Assembly: GCA_002710685.1 (NCBI GenBank)
Contig: PALD01000049.1
Location: forward strand, 186,001-250,000
Source: Cytophagaceae bacterium
GTDB lineage: Bacteria > Bacteroidota > Bacteroidia > Flavobacteriales > Flavobacteriaceae
Length of the DNA stretch: 64,000 bases
Direction of reading: 5' to 3'
Shown here piece after piece: positions 1-8,823 of this stretch. The translations under genes were made by a program, and so were the position numbers. The first letter of the stretch is position 1, and each line of letters starts with the position of its first letter. The notes below the pieces were generated by a model that saw only the letters and a list, made by a program, of their open reading frames with translations, made no database searches and was not told the DNA's origin.

Positions 1-1763
1 AATCAGGCCTGGATTATGCCACAAAAAAGATATTGCTGTACAAGGGAGATGAAAGCAATCAAGAGATAACCAAGTTAAAGGGAGCCTCCTACACCCTTGT
101 AGATGGCAAGCAGGTAAAGGTAGAACTTGATGAACGCAACGAGGTGTATGAGACCATACCGCACGAAGACTGGGAGGAGGTAAGTTTTGCCATACCCAAT
201 GCACAGGTAGGATCAGTCATAGAATGGGAATACACGACCGAAAAACCTGGTCTTTATGCCATTGATGACTTAATACTCCAAGAAGATATTCCCGTTAGGA
301 AATACCATGCTGAGATAAGGAATCCCTATTTCATAAAATTCAATATCCTTAAAAAAGGATATTTTGATATGAAAATGGGGCAGGACCTTAAAAAGGAGAC
401 AATGGGGGTAAACTGGAAACAGGAGATAGGTTATATGTCGAGCCGTAAAAATGGGGTCATGAGCTACAACGAGTTGATATCTACTTTTGACAAGGAAGAT
501 ATACCCCGTTTAAGGGAAGAACCCTATGTGGGCAATGTTGACAACTATAGATATACCGTGGTCTATGAGCTGGAGTCTTATGAAATGGATGAAGATAACC
601 CCCATAAATATTCAACAACCTGGGAAGATGTGGCAACCCGTATTTTTAAATATCCTGATTTTGGGGGTCAGCTGGAAAACCTTAGGTTTTTAAGTCAAGA
701 AGCGGCTCGCCTCAAACATACCTACAATACAGATGAAGAGAGAATGAAGGGTGTTTTTGAGTATGTGAGGGATAATTATAGCTGGAACGGTGAATATGGC
801 AAATATGTAGATAAGAATTTAAGGGAAGTCTTTAAGGACAAAACAGGCAATGTGGCAGAGCTGAACTTTTTGCTCATAGGGTTGCTGCGCGAAATAGGTC
901 TTAGCGCGCACCCCATTTTAGTAAGCACAAGGCAAAATGGAATCCCTGTTTTTCCCACCATTAAGGGGTATAACTACGTTATTGCAGGCGTGCTGCTGGA
1001 TGATGAACTGTACATCATGGATGCCACCGAAAAAATGAGTTCTGTAAATGTACTGCCCGAAAGGGACTATAACTGGAAAGGACGTCTTATAAGGCAGACC
1101 GGCGTATCTATGGAGGTTGACCTTTATCCTAAAATCCCATCTCGCGAAAACACCATGATAATGGCTGAAATAAGTGATGATGGTTCCGTGACGGGCAAGA
1201 TGCAACGGCGGTTGACCTCTGTAATGGCACTCAATTATAGAAAGACCGTTGATGATGATCCCGGTAAACGGGAGACCACACTTGCCAATAACTATAACCT
1301 GGATGAGGTCTTTGATGTCAAGCAGGAAGATATGAAATTGTATGATTTGCCCGTCATCGAGGGCTTTTCATTTGAAAAGACCTTGGGCGTTGAGCAAGTG
1401 GGCGATAACCTCTATGTAGACCCTTTGCTGTTCCTCAAGATGGCCAGTTCACCATTTAATTATGAAGACCGCACCTATCCCGTGGATTTTGTTTACCCTT
1501 TTGAAACCATAAAAAATATCAGTATAATACTTCCAGGGGGTTATGAGGTCGTGTCCTTGCCAGAAGCTGCAAACATTGCCATGCCAGATGACCTGGGTTC
1601 TTTTTATTACAATATCTCACATAAAAATGGCAAGCTCAGCCTCCTGGTCAAATTTTCGGTAAACAAGAGCATTGTTCCCGTTAACGAATATGGTTCCTTG
1701 AGGGAATTCTATAAATTGCGTGTTGCTAAAGAGAATGAAAAAGTCGTTCTCAAAAGGACATAG
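1..1763 (+). CDS. DUF3857 / transglutaminase-like protein (5' partial)
   Basis: The reading frame is open back to the first complete codon at position 3, so the true start lies outside the window. The visible ~587 residues have the layout of Bacteroidota DUF3857 proteins: an N-terminal beta-rich DUF3857 region, a central transglutaminase-like fold and a C-terminal beta domain. In the transglutaminase region the usual catalytic Cys of the GNCAE-type motif is replaced by Val (TGNVAEL, codon at 853-855), and the expected His region reads YNYVIAG, so only the late Asp (MDATEK) is obvious. The protein is therefore probably not an active cysteine enzyme and may bind peptide or glycan instead; this is inference. 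It is followed after two bases by the MazG-like gene, so the two are probably co-transcribed. The signal peptide, if any, is not visible. Confidence 0.85.
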   Translation, partial: SGLDYATKKILLYKGDESNQEITKLKGASYTLVDGKQVKVELDERNEVYETIPHEDWEEVSFAIPNAQVGSVIEWEYTTEKPGLYAIDDLILQEDIPVRKYHAEIRNPYFIKFNILKKGYFDMKMGQDLKKETMGVNWKQEIGYMSSRKNGVMSYNELISTFDKEDIPRLREEPYVGNVDNYRYTVVYELESYEMDEDNPHKYSTTWEDVATRIFKYPDFGGQLENLRFLSQEAARLKHTYNTDEERMKGVFEYVRDNYSWNGEYGKYVDKNLREVFKDKTGNVAELNFLLIGLLREIGLSAHPILVSTRQNGIPVFPTIKGYNYVIAGVLLDDELYIMDATEKMSSVNVLPERDYNWKGRLIRQTGVSMEVDLYPKIPSRENTMIMAEISDDGSVTGKMQRRLTSVMALNYRKTVDDDPGKRETTLANNYNLDEVFDVKQEDMKLYDLPVIEGFSFEKTLGVEQVGDNLYVDPLLFLKMASSPFNYEDRTYPVDFVYPFETIKNISIILPGGYEVVSLPEAANIAMPDDLGSFYYNISHKNGKLSLLVKFSVNKSIVPVNEYGSLREFYKLRVAKENEKVVLKRT

Positions 1764-1765
1764 AC

Positions 1766-2092
1766 ATGAATATAGAAAATGCACAAGAGGCCGTTGACAT
1801 CTGGATCAAGAAACACGGTGTGCGCTATTTTAACGAACTTACCAATATGGCCCAGCTCACTGAAGAAGTGGGCGAGGTGGCCCGCATCATCGCCAGGCGT
1901 TATGGCGAGCAGAGCGAGAAAGAGAGCGATAAGGGCAAGGACCTGGGCGAAGAGTTGGCAGATGTCCTGTTTGTGGTGCTTTGCCTGGCAAATCAAACAG
2001 GGGTTGACCTGCAGCAGGCTTTTGACAATAAATTAGAGCTCAAGACAAAAAGGGATCACGACCGCCACCATCAAAACGAAAAATTAAAGTAA
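1766..2092 (+). CDS. MazG-like nucleotide pyrophosphohydrolase
   Basis: A 108-residue protein with the all-alpha NTP pyrophosphohydrolase signature: EEVGE near residue 30 and EELAD near residue 60, the paired EExxE/ExxD acidic clusters that bind Mg2+ and hydrolyse (d)NTPs to the monophosphate and pyrophosphate. Length fits the short single-domain MazG-like group rather than the two-domain MazG. It starts two bases after the stop of the DUF3857 gene and is followed 27 bases later by aroA. The highly charged tail (KRDHDRHHQNEK) is typical for the short form. The preferred substrate cannot be told from sequence; house-cleaning of damaged nucleotides is the usual role. Confidence 0.88.
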   Translation: MNIENAQEAVDIWIKKHGVRYFNELTNMAQLTEEVGEVARIIARRYGEQSEKESDKGKDLGEELADVLFVVLCLANQTGVDLQQAFDNKLELKTKRDHDRHHQNEKLK

Positions 2093-2119
2093 TTTCGCCA
2101 GTATCAAAACCCTCAACCC

Positions 2120-3340
2120 TTGAAGCTCAAGATATCAAAACAAACCCCAGAACTTTCGGGAAATATTACCATTACCGGGTCAAAAAGTGAATCAAACCGC
2201 TTGCTCATCCTCCAGGCATTTTTCAAGGATATAGCCATAAAAAACCTCTCAAACAGTGAAGATAGCCAGATGATGCAAAAAGCCCTGGCCTCACGGGATG
2301 AGGTTGTTGATATCCACCACGCAGGCACCGCCATGCGCTTCCTGACCGCATATTTTGCCGTGCAGGACGGCCGCAAGACGGTACTTACCGGTAGCCAGCG
2401 CATGCAGGAAAGGCCCGTGGGCATCCTCGTGGATGCATTGAGGTCCATGGGTGCTGACATAGAATATAAAAAAAATGAAGGCTACCCACCACTACTCATC
2501 CACGGTAAAAATTTGGCTATAGCCAAAGTAAAACTTGCCGCAAACGTGAGCAGCCAGTACATCTCTGCCCTGATGATGATGGGCGGCTACCTGCCCCAGG
2601 GGATAGAGATAGAGCTTGAAGGTAAAATCACCTCCGTGCCCTATATAAAAATGACCCAGAGCCTGCTCACAAAATTGGGCATGCACTGCACGTTTGAAGG
2701 TCAGGTGATCCAGGTGGGCCATTGCAGTGCAGCCCCCCAAGAATTTGTTGTGGAGTCAGACTGGAGCAGTGCTTCTTATTATTACAGCCTGTGTGCCATT
2801 GCCAGTGAATGCCATTTAAAGCTCAGCAGTTATAAAAAAGACAGTTTGCAGGGCGATTCCATCATGGCACAGCACTATAGGGAAATGGGGGTAGAAACCC
2901 ATTTTGCAGATAACACCATAACGTTGACAAAAATACCTGGCTTTGTGCCAAAGAAAGTCAAGTTCAACCTCGTGGACAGTCCAGATACTGCCCAGACCAT
3001 TGCCGTTACCTGCTTTGCCATGGGTATAGGATGCCACCTCACCGGCCTGCACACCTTAAAGATAAAAGAGACCGATAGGCTTGAAGCCCTCAAGGTAGAA
3101 CTTACAAAAATGGGGGCTGATATCAAGGTGACCGAAGATAGCCTCACCATAGAGCCCTCAAATACCTGCAATCCAGATGTGACCATTAAAACCTATCAGG
3201 ACCACCGCATGGCAATGGCCTTTGCACCGCTCGCGCTTAAGGTGCCCATTGCATTTGAAGATGCTGAGGTAGTTAATAAATCCTACCCAGATTACTGGGA
3301 TGACATGGAGAAACTGGGCTTTGAAGTATCAAAATACTAA
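2120..3340 (+). CDS. aroA: 3-phosphoshikimate 1-carboxyvinyltransferase (EPSP synthase)
   Basis: Transfers enolpyruvyl from PEP to shikimate 3-phosphate, the sixth step of the shikimate pathway, in the cytoplasm. Visible family motifs are GSKSESNRLL near residue 20 (phosphate-binding Lys and Ser), HAGTAMRF near residue 73, ERPVG, SSQYISAL, and the C-terminal KETDRL and DHRMAMAFAP blocks. At 406 residues it is slightly short for the family, as is common in Flavobacteriia. No ATG exists between the upstream mazG stop and the first conserved block, so a TTG start at 2120 is proposed. The gene lies 27 bases after the MazG-like gene, probably as the last gene of that operon, since a strong promoter for queA follows. 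Confidence 0.95.
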   Translation: MKLKISKQTPELSGNITITGSKSESNRLLILQAFFKDIAIKNLSNSEDSQMMQKALASRDEVVDIHHAGTAMRFLTAYFAVQDGRKTVLTGSQRMQERPVGILVDALRSMGADIEYKKNEGYPPLLIHGKNLAIAKVKLAANVSSQYISALMMMGGYLPQGIEIELEGKITSVPYIKMTQSLLTKLGMHCTFEGQVIQVGHCSAAPQEFVVESDWSSASYYYSLCAIASECHLKLSSYKKDSLQGDSIMAQHYREMGVETHFADNTITLTKIPGFVPKKVKFNLVDSPDTAQTIAVTCFAMGIGCHLTGLHTLKIKETDRLEALKVELTKMGADIKVTEDSLTIEPSNTCNPDVTIKTYQDHRMAMAFAPLALKVPIAFEDAEVVNKSYPDYWDDMEKLGFEVSKY

Positions 3341-3366
3341 CCCATTTTTATTTAACGCCCATTTAC

Positions 3367-3398
3367 TTGACAACCCCCCCCTCAAGATTGTATATTTG
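3367..3398 (+). promoter_or_regulatory. Bacteroidota-type promoter for queA
   Basis: A TTG at 3367-3369 and a TATATTTG box at 3391-3398 are separated by 21 bases. This matches the -33/-7 pattern (TTG, TAnnTTTG) used by the primary sigma factor of Bacteroidota. It would start transcription near 3403, about 38 bases before the queA ATG. Confidence 0.7.
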
Positions 3399-3440
3399 CA
3401 CTCTTTTTTTGAAAACATTTAATTAAAACCACGCAAGGGA

Positions 3441-4490
3441 ATGAAACTTTCTAATTTTAACTTTGAACTTCCCAAGGAACTATTGGCAGAATACCCATCA
3501 GAACATCGTGATGAGGCACGCCTTATGGTCCTTAACAGGAAAGATCAAACAATTGAGCATAAACTATTCAAGGACCTTATAGATTATTTTAATGAAGATG
3601 ATGTAATGGTGCTCAACAATACTAAAGTTTTTCCTGCAAGACTATACGGTAACAAGGAGAAGACCGGGGCACGCATCGAGGTTTTCCTTTTGAGGGAATT
3701 GAACAGCGAGACCAGGTTGTGGGACGTACTTGTAGATCCCGCAAGAAAGATAAGGATAGGCAACAAGTTGTACTTTGGCGAAGATGAAAGCCTAGTTGCT
3801 GAAGTCATAGACAACACTACCTCCAGGGGACGTACCCTAAGGTTTCTATATGACGGGTCGTATACCGAGTTCCGCAAGAAACTTAAGGAACTGGGAGAAA
3901 CACCACTTCCTAAATACATAAAGCGCGAAGTGGAACCAGATGATGCAGAGCGCTATCAAACCATCTATGCAAAAGAAGAAGGAGCAGTGGCAGCGCCCAC
4001 TGCCGGCCTTCACTTTAGCAAGCACCTTTTAAAGAAACTAGAGATAAAAGGGGTGAACTTTGCAGAGGTGACACTTCACGTGGGGCTGGGAACATTCAGT
4101 CCGGTTGAGGTAGAAGACCTTAGCAAGCACAAGATGGACAGTGAGGAAGCATTTATCAATGCACCGGCAACCAGCACCATCAACAAGGCAATCACTGAGC
4201 GTCGCAGGATCTGCGCGGTGGGCACAACGGTAATGCGCGTTCTTGAGAGTGCCGTGAGCAGTGGCAGGACCCTCAATGAATTTGGTGGGTGGACTAACAA
4301 GTTTATCTTCCCTCCATATGATTTTAGCATCGCAAACAGTATGGTGACTAACTTCCATACGCCTAAATCAACCTTGTTGATGATGGTGTCAGCCTTTGCA
4401 GGGCATGACTTCATCATGAAGGCCTATGAAGAAGCCATCAAGGAGAAATATAAGTTCTATTCCTATGGTGATGCCATGTTGATCATCTAA
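3441..4490 (+). CDS. queA: S-adenosylmethionine:tRNA ribosyltransferase-isomerase
   Basis: Converts 7-aminomethyl-7-deazaguanine in tRNA to epoxyqueuosine using the ribosyl group of SAM, in the queuosine pathway. The 349-residue length is typical. Family blocks are present from the start: [35 protein letters not shown], the [13 protein letters not shown] block near residue 190, [10 protein letters not shown], and [14 protein letters not shown], ending in the [17 protein letters not shown] block. It has its own promoter 40 bases upstream and a rho-independent terminator just after the stop, so it is probably monocistronic. No other queuosine gene is in the window. Confidence 0.97.
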   Translation: MKLSNFNFELPKELLAEYPSEHRDEARLMVLNRKDQTIEHKLFKDLIDYFNEDDVMVLNNTKVFPARLYGNKEKTGARIEVFLLRELNSETRLWDVLVDPARKIRIGNKLYFGEDESLVAEVIDNTTSRGRTLRFLYDGSYTEFRKKLKELGETPLPKYIKREVEPDDAERYQTIYAKEEGAVAAPTAGLHFSKHLLKKLEIKGVNFAEVTLHVGLGTFSPVEVEDLSKHKMDSEEAFINAPATSTINKAITERRRICAVGTTVMRVLESAVSSGRTLNEFGGWTNKFIFPPYDFSIANSMVTNFHTPKSTLLMMVSAFAGHDFIMKAYEEAIKEKYKFYSYGDAMLII

Positions 4491-4515
4491 GGATTAACTT
4501 ACAAAAAGCAAATTT

Positions 4516-4541
4516 CCCTGGCCCTGGCCGGGGATTTTTTT
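4516..4541 (+). terminator. Rho-independent terminator of queA
   Basis: A 7-bp GC-rich stem (4516-4522 with 4527-4533), loop CCTG, followed by A and seven Ts at 4535-4541, starting 26 bases after the queA stop. Confidence 0.85.
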
Positions 4542-4574
4542 GGCGTTTGGTTCCCACCGGGCTTTCCGCTGTAT

Positions 4575-4603
4575 CTTTTTTTTCGCAAAAGCGAGAAAAA
4601 AAG
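4575..4603. repeat. Dispersed palindrome, TTTCGC type
   Basis: Arms 4575-4586 (T-rich, ending TTTCGC) and 4591-4603 (GCGAGAAAA...) enclose the loop AAAA. It lies between the queA terminator and the rlmN promoter. Confidence 0.6.
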
Positions 4604-4651
4604 GATGCCGCTGCAATCCCTAACGCGACCTGCTGCCATTGTTTTAAATAG

Positions 4652-4659
4652 TAAATTTG
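4652..4659 (+). promoter_or_regulatory. Candidate -7 box of rlmN (leaderless)
   Basis: TAAATTTG matches TAnnTTTG and ends only six bases before the ATG at 4666, so transcription would begin at or within a few bases of the start codon. No convincing -33 TTG at 19-21 bases was found, which lowers confidence. Confidence 0.45.
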
Positions 4660-4665
4660 CCATTC

Positions 4666-5706
4666 ATGAATACAGGTAAAAAAGATATACGGTCATTATC
4701 CAGGGATGAGCTCCGGGAGTATTTTGTTTCCCAGGGCGAGAAGGCCTTTAGGGGCAATCAGGTATATGAATGGCTATGGAGCAAAGGGGCACATGACTTT
4801 GATGACATGACCAACCTTAGCAAGGAGACACGAGCTTTTCTTGACGAGCATTTTGTCATCAACCACATCAAGGTTGACAAGATGCAGCGCAGCAAAGATG
4901 GTACGATTAAAAATGCGGTAAAGCTGCACGATGGCCTTATCGTTGAAAGTGTCCTGATACCCACGGCATCCAGGACAACGGCCTGCGTGTCATCACAGGT
5001 GGGATGCAGCCTTAACTGCAGGTTCTGTGCCACGGCACGTTTAAAAAGGATGCGCAACCTCAATCCCGATGAAATTTTTGACCAGGTCGTAGCAATTGAC
5101 AAGCAGAGCAGGAACTATCATGACAGGCCCTTGTCAAACATCGTGTTCATGGGCATGGGGGAGCCACTCATGAACTATAAGAACGTGGTCAGGGCCATAG
5201 AAAAGATCACATCGCCAGATGGCCTGGGGATGTCACCTAAGCGTATTACCGTGTCAACCTCTGGAGTGCCCAAGATTATCAAGAAGATGGCAGATGAAGA
5301 GGTGAAGTTCAAGCTTGCCGTTTCCCTGCACAGTGCACTGGATGAGGTGCGTACAGATATCATGCCCTTCAATGAGCAGATGCCACTTGCTGAACTCAAG
5401 GAGTCTCTGCAATATTGGTATGAAAAAACCGGCCGAAGGATAACCTATGAATATGTGGTATGGCGGGGCATTAACGATCAACGACGTGATATTGAGGCCT
5501 TGATAGATTTTTGCCTGGCAGTGCCCAGCAAGGTAAACCTTATAGAATATAACCCCATAGATGATGGTGAGTTCAAGCAGGCCGACCCTACCGCAATAGA
5601 CGATTATGTCAATCTACTTGAGGCAAGGGGTATCACGGTTACCGTAAGACGCTCCCGGGGTAAGGATATTGATGCTGCCTGTGGGCAACTGGCCAATAAA
5701 TCCTAG
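4666..5706 (+). CDS. rlmN: 23S rRNA (adenine2503-C2)/tRNA A37 methyltransferase
   Basis: A radical-SAM enzyme that methylates C2 of A2503 in 23S rRNA and A37 in some tRNAs. The CxxxCxxC cluster motif (CSLNCRFC, around residue 116) binds the 4Fe-4S cluster; the C-terminal Cys in DAACGQLA, near residue 340, is the acid/base Cys that resolves the methyl-protein intermediate. GMGEPLMN, the SAM-binding stretch, follows the cluster. The ATG at 4666 is preferred over an in-frame TTG at 4657, which is part of the proposed promoter box. Length 346 residues is normal. It ends 10 bases before the stop of the opposing T9SS gene. Confidence 0.96.
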   Translation: MNTGKKDIRSLSRDELREYFVSQGEKAFRGNQVYEWLWSKGAHDFDDMTNLSKETRAFLDEHFVINHIKVDKMQRSKDGTIKNAVKLHDGLIVESVLIPTASRTTACVSSQVGCSLNCRFCATARLKRMRNLNPDEIFDQVVAIDKQSRNYHDRPLSNIVFMGMGEPLMNYKNVVRAIEKITSPDGLGMSPKRITVSTSGVPKIIKKMADEEVKFKLAVSLHSALDEVRTDIMPFNEQMPLAELKESLQYWYEKTGRRITYEYVVWRGINDQRRDIEALIDFCLAVPSKVNLIEYNPIDDGEFKQADPTAIDDYVNLLEARGITVTVRRSRGKDIDAACGQLANKS

Positions 5707-5716
5707 ACTCCCTCCT

Positions 5717-7426
5717 CTAGTTTTTTAAGACCTTAAAGTTTTCTACCCTGTCATTTGCGCTTATCTGGGCGATATATACGCCCTGAGGAAACGTGGAAAA
5801 GTCAATCTCTGCTTTTGATTTCAAGTTTTTCTGGGCAATCATTTCCTGCCCCATGAGGTTATAGATCCTCACTTCATCAATGGTAGATTGAGAATTCACG
5901 ATAAGTTTTTTTGCATAGGTATCATAATACCTTGTGATGGGGGTGGTCATGTTTTCTGTGCCCAGTGACTTTTCCACACTATAGTCAAAAAAGAAAACGT
6001 ATCCACTGTTTGCCGGGGAATACCTGTGAAACCCTATATAGTACTCACCTGTTGAAGATGGGGTAAACTCCAGGTTTTTTATTTGCCTTGCACTTCCCTG
6101 GAGGGTGTTGCCCTCAAGAGGGTCAAAATTTTGTGCTATGCCGGTTTCATTGTAAAGTGTAGATATAGACGAGGTACTATTTGGCGCCCCAGCCATAAAG
6201 ACCTCAATGCTCTCATTTGCAATATAGTCGTCATAATCCAGAACGTTAAAACTGAAGTTTATGTAGTAAGTACTTCCACCAGTGAGGGTAAGTGCAGGAG
6301 AATACAAGTAATCGTTAGAGGGTTGTTGAGCGGTTTCCAGGACCACAAAGTAGTGGTCTTCACTGTTATTGCCCACGGGCCCATGGTCTGAAACCCATAT
6401 ACTGCCATCCCCGTCCACATCCTGCTGTGTGTGACATATTTGAAAGGTCTGCTCATCAGAGAAATCAAAGGCGATGAGTTCATTTGTTGAACATTCAAAA
6501 TCGTCTTCGGTTATTTCAAACTCAAAACCCCTTGAATCCCAATAATCATCAAATACTATAAAGTATTCTTCTCCCGCCGTTATGGGGAAAAATGCTTCAG
6601 ACCTGAAATTTTCATCCACATCATCATTGAACCCTATGCAGTTGAGCGCTCCACACGTCCCAGAAAAGATGCTAATGCGGGTGTCCAAATCTGGGTTGGC
6701 ATTTAAATCTGTGGTCACAATGGCAGAACCAGTAGTAGCTGCGGTGTACTTAAACCATGCAGCACCTGCGGCATCATTGTTTGTATAACAGCTATTAGGA
6801 GCAAATCCCGCCTGTATGTCATCGGCCGTGTGGCTTCCTGCCGTGATTGATGGCGCTGTCTCACATTTGTCCTGTGGGTTTAAATGTGTATTGCTTTCTT
6901 GCGTAAGCTTAAAATTATCAATACCGGCATACCAGCCCCATTGGCCATTATCATCATAGGTAAACCTTACCTTAAAGTCTGCATTTGCAAAGGGTGTGAC
7001 GTCTTTATAGTAGTAAAATGGTTTTCTATCTTGCCCGGTTTGCAATTGTAATATGCTCTGCCATTTAGTACCATCATAGACCTCTATACTAAGTTTTTCT
7101 CCTCCCACGCCCGCCATACCTATTTCTACGGTCAAAAGAACTGGGTCTGCACCGCTTATATCATACGTGTCAGTAGTGAGGCTTACATTGCTGCTTTCTG
7201 AAAATTCCCCGCAGTCATCATCGTCAAAAATAAGGGCGGTAGAGCTAAAGTCTGGGCCGTGAGGAGCATTTGAGGTAAAGGTGCTCCAGGAACAAGTGCC
7301 GGTGTTTATCGTTGTGAACCACCCGACCGGCATGGTAGCATCTTCAAACGTTTCGTTGACAATCTGGGCACTGGTAAACTGGTAAAAACAAGAAAAAATA
7401 AAAACTAAGAGTAGAGGTTTCATCAT
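5717..7426 (-). CDS. Secreted T9SS type A sorting-domain protein
   Basis: About 569 residues with a signal peptide (MKPLLLVFIFSCFYQFTSA) and a C-terminal type IX secretion sorting domain (conserved NLMGQE and FPQGVYIAQIS blocks, ending in KVLKN), so it should be exported by Sec and then cross the outer membrane by the gliding-associated T9SS. The N-terminal part (VNETFEDATMPVGW, later WGWYAGIDNFKL) resembles the choice-of-anchor/MAM-like jelly-roll domains of flavobacterial surface proteins; a middle PPC-like region (GEEYFIVFDDYWD) and another jelly-roll (YYINFSFNVLDYDD) follow. No catalytic domain is recognised, so an adhesin or carbohydrate-binding role is possible. The start is either of two adjacent ATGs, at 7426 or 7423, directly before the hydrophobic core. 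Confidence 0.85.
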   Translation of the reverse strand: MMKPLLLVFIFSCFYQFTSAQIVNETFEDATMPVGWFTTINTGTCSWSTFTSNAPHGPDFSSTALIFDDDDCGEFSESSNVSLTTDTYDISGADPVLLTVEIGMAGVGGEKLSIEVYDGTKWQSILQLQTGQDRKPFYYYKDVTPFANADFKVRFTYDDNGQWGWYAGIDNFKLTQESNTHLNPQDKCETAPSITAGSHTADDIQAGFAPNSCYTNNDAAGAAWFKYTAATTGSAIVTTDLNANPDLDTRISIFSGTCGALNCIGFNDDVDENFRSEAFFPITAGEEYFIVFDDYWDSRGFEFEITEDDFECSTNELIAFDFSDEQTFQICHTQQDVDGDGSIWVSDHGPVGNNSEDHYFVVLETAQQPSNDYLYSPALTLTGGSTYYINFSFNVLDYDDYIANESIEVFMAGAPNSTSSISTLYNETGIAQNFDPLEGNTLQGSARQIKNLEFTPSSTGEYYIGFHRYSPANSGYVFFFDYSVEKSLGTENMTTPITRYYDTYAKKLIVNSQSTIDEVRIYNLMGQEMIAQKNLKSKAEIDFSTFPQGVYIAQISANDRVENFKVLKN

Positions 7427-7770
7427 AATCTGGGGTTCATTGAGAGTTCTAAAATAAAAAAAATCCATCTTGTAAAATCATTTTCTCAATATTTGACCAG
7501 ATATTAGAAGAATAGCTCATTTTTACAAGTTGAAATGCAATTCAATTTTTAAAATTGTTAATTTTTCTTAAAAATACTTTATGGAAAACCTCAATATTTT
7601 TTAATTGTTGAAGAAAAAAAGCATTTGGTAAAAATGCATTTCTAACGTGATTAGTACATCCTTTTTAGGACGTTATAAGATTTAGATTGTGTGCGCCATT
7701 TGCTGTAGTCTTCTCTTCTTGGCGGGCATTTTTAGCAAATCATTGATTTTACCATATCTTTATTGCCTAT
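7427..7770. other. AT-rich divergent intergenic region
   Basis: Separates the divergent T9SS gene and the polyprenyl synthase gene. It is rich in A/T tracts. A near-consensus -7 box TATCTTTA at 7755-7762 lies eight bases before the synthase ATG. No gene or strong hairpin was seen. Confidence 0.5.
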
Positions 7771-8748
7771 ATGAAAATAGTAGAGCAGATCAAGCAGCCC
7801 ATAGCCTATGAGATGGAAATTTTTGAACAAAAATTTTCTCTCTCCATGCGGTCTAAGGTACCGTTGCTCAACCGCATTACACATTACATTGTAAATAGAA
7901 AGGGTAAGCAGATGCGCCCCATGTTTGTTTTTCTAGTGGCAAAGATGCTGGGCAATGAAGTGCTCAATGACCGTACATACAGGGGGGCATCGGTGATTGA
8001 GCTCATACACACCGCAACACTGGTGCATGATGATGTTGTGGATGAAAGCTACAGGCGACGTGGCTTTTTTTCGCTCAATGCGTTATGGAAAAACAAGATT
8101 GCCGTGCTTGTGGGTGACTACCTGCTTTCCCGCGGACTCCTATTGTCAATAGACAATGAGGATTTTGACCTATTGCAAATAATATCTGTCGCTGTACGCG
8201 AAATGAGCGAGGGAGAGTTGCTGCAGATAGAAAAGGCCAGAAAGCTTGACATCACAGAAGAAGTTTACTTTGAAATCATACGGCAAAAAACCGCCACACT
8301 TATTGCAGCCTGTTGTGCGATGGGTGCCGCCGCGGTACATGCTGATAAGGCTGATGTTGAAAAGATGCGGAAATTTGGGGAGTTGATAGGCCTTGCCTTT
8401 CAGATCAAGGATGACCTATTTGATTATGGAAGCGAGAAAATAGGCAAACCCACGGGCATAGATATCAAGGAGCAAAAGATGACCCTCCCGTTGATATATG
8501 CACTCAATGCGGGCAGTGCAAAAGAAACAAACTGGCTGATAAAATCTGTCAAGAACCACAACAAGGACAAGAAGCGGGTAAAAGAAGTGATCGCAAAGGT
8601 CAAGCAGCTGGGCGGCCTGGAGTATGCCGTGCAGAAAATGAAGGATCTGCAAGAAGAAGCCCTGCAGCTGCTCGAGTCTTTTCCGCCCTCAAAATATAAG
8701 GATAGCCTTATCCTTATGGTCAATTATGTGATAGACCGCAAAAAATAA
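7771..8748 (+). CDS. Polyprenyl synthetase (long-chain isoprenyl diphosphate synthase)
   Basis: Condenses isopentenyl diphosphate units onto an allylic diphosphate; in this phylum the usual product is the menaquinone side chain. Both Asp-rich Mg2+-binding motifs are visible: HDDVVDES at about residues 85-92 (first motif) and KDDLFDYGS near residue 213 (second). The 325-residue length and the missing C-terminal extension fit the IspB/HepT-like group. KGKQMRPMFVF near residue 45 is the IPP-binding region. The side-chain length cannot be fixed from sequence. It stands alone, with the porin gene 75 bases downstream on its own promoter. Confidence 0.93.
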   Translation: MKIVEQIKQPIAYEMEIFEQKFSLSMRSKVPLLNRITHYIVNRKGKQMRPMFVFLVAKMLGNEVLNDRTYRGASVIELIHTATLVHDDVVDESYRRRGFFSLNALWKNKIAVLVGDYLLSRGLLLSIDNEDFDLLQIISVAVREMSEGELLQIEKARKLDITEEVYFEIIRQKTATLIAACCAMGAAAVHADKADVEKMRKFGELIGLAFQIKDDLFDYGSEKIGKPTGIDIKEQKMTLPLIYALNAGSAKETNWLIKSVKNHNKDKKRVKEVIAKVKQLGGLEYAVQKMKDLQEEALQLLESFPPSKYKDSLILMVNYVIDRKK

Positions 8749-8809
8749 AGAATCATACATAATGTACTTTTAATCCTTGAGTTCCCGTTAAGATTATTGC
8801 CAATAAATT

Positions 8810-8817
8810 TATCTTTG
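8810..8817 (+). promoter_or_regulatory. Candidate -7 box of the porin gene (leaderless)
   Basis: TATCTTTG matches TAnnTTTG and ends six bases before the ATG at 8824. The -33 region has no clear TTG at the usual distance. Confidence 0.5.
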
Positions 8818-8823
8818 CGGCCT

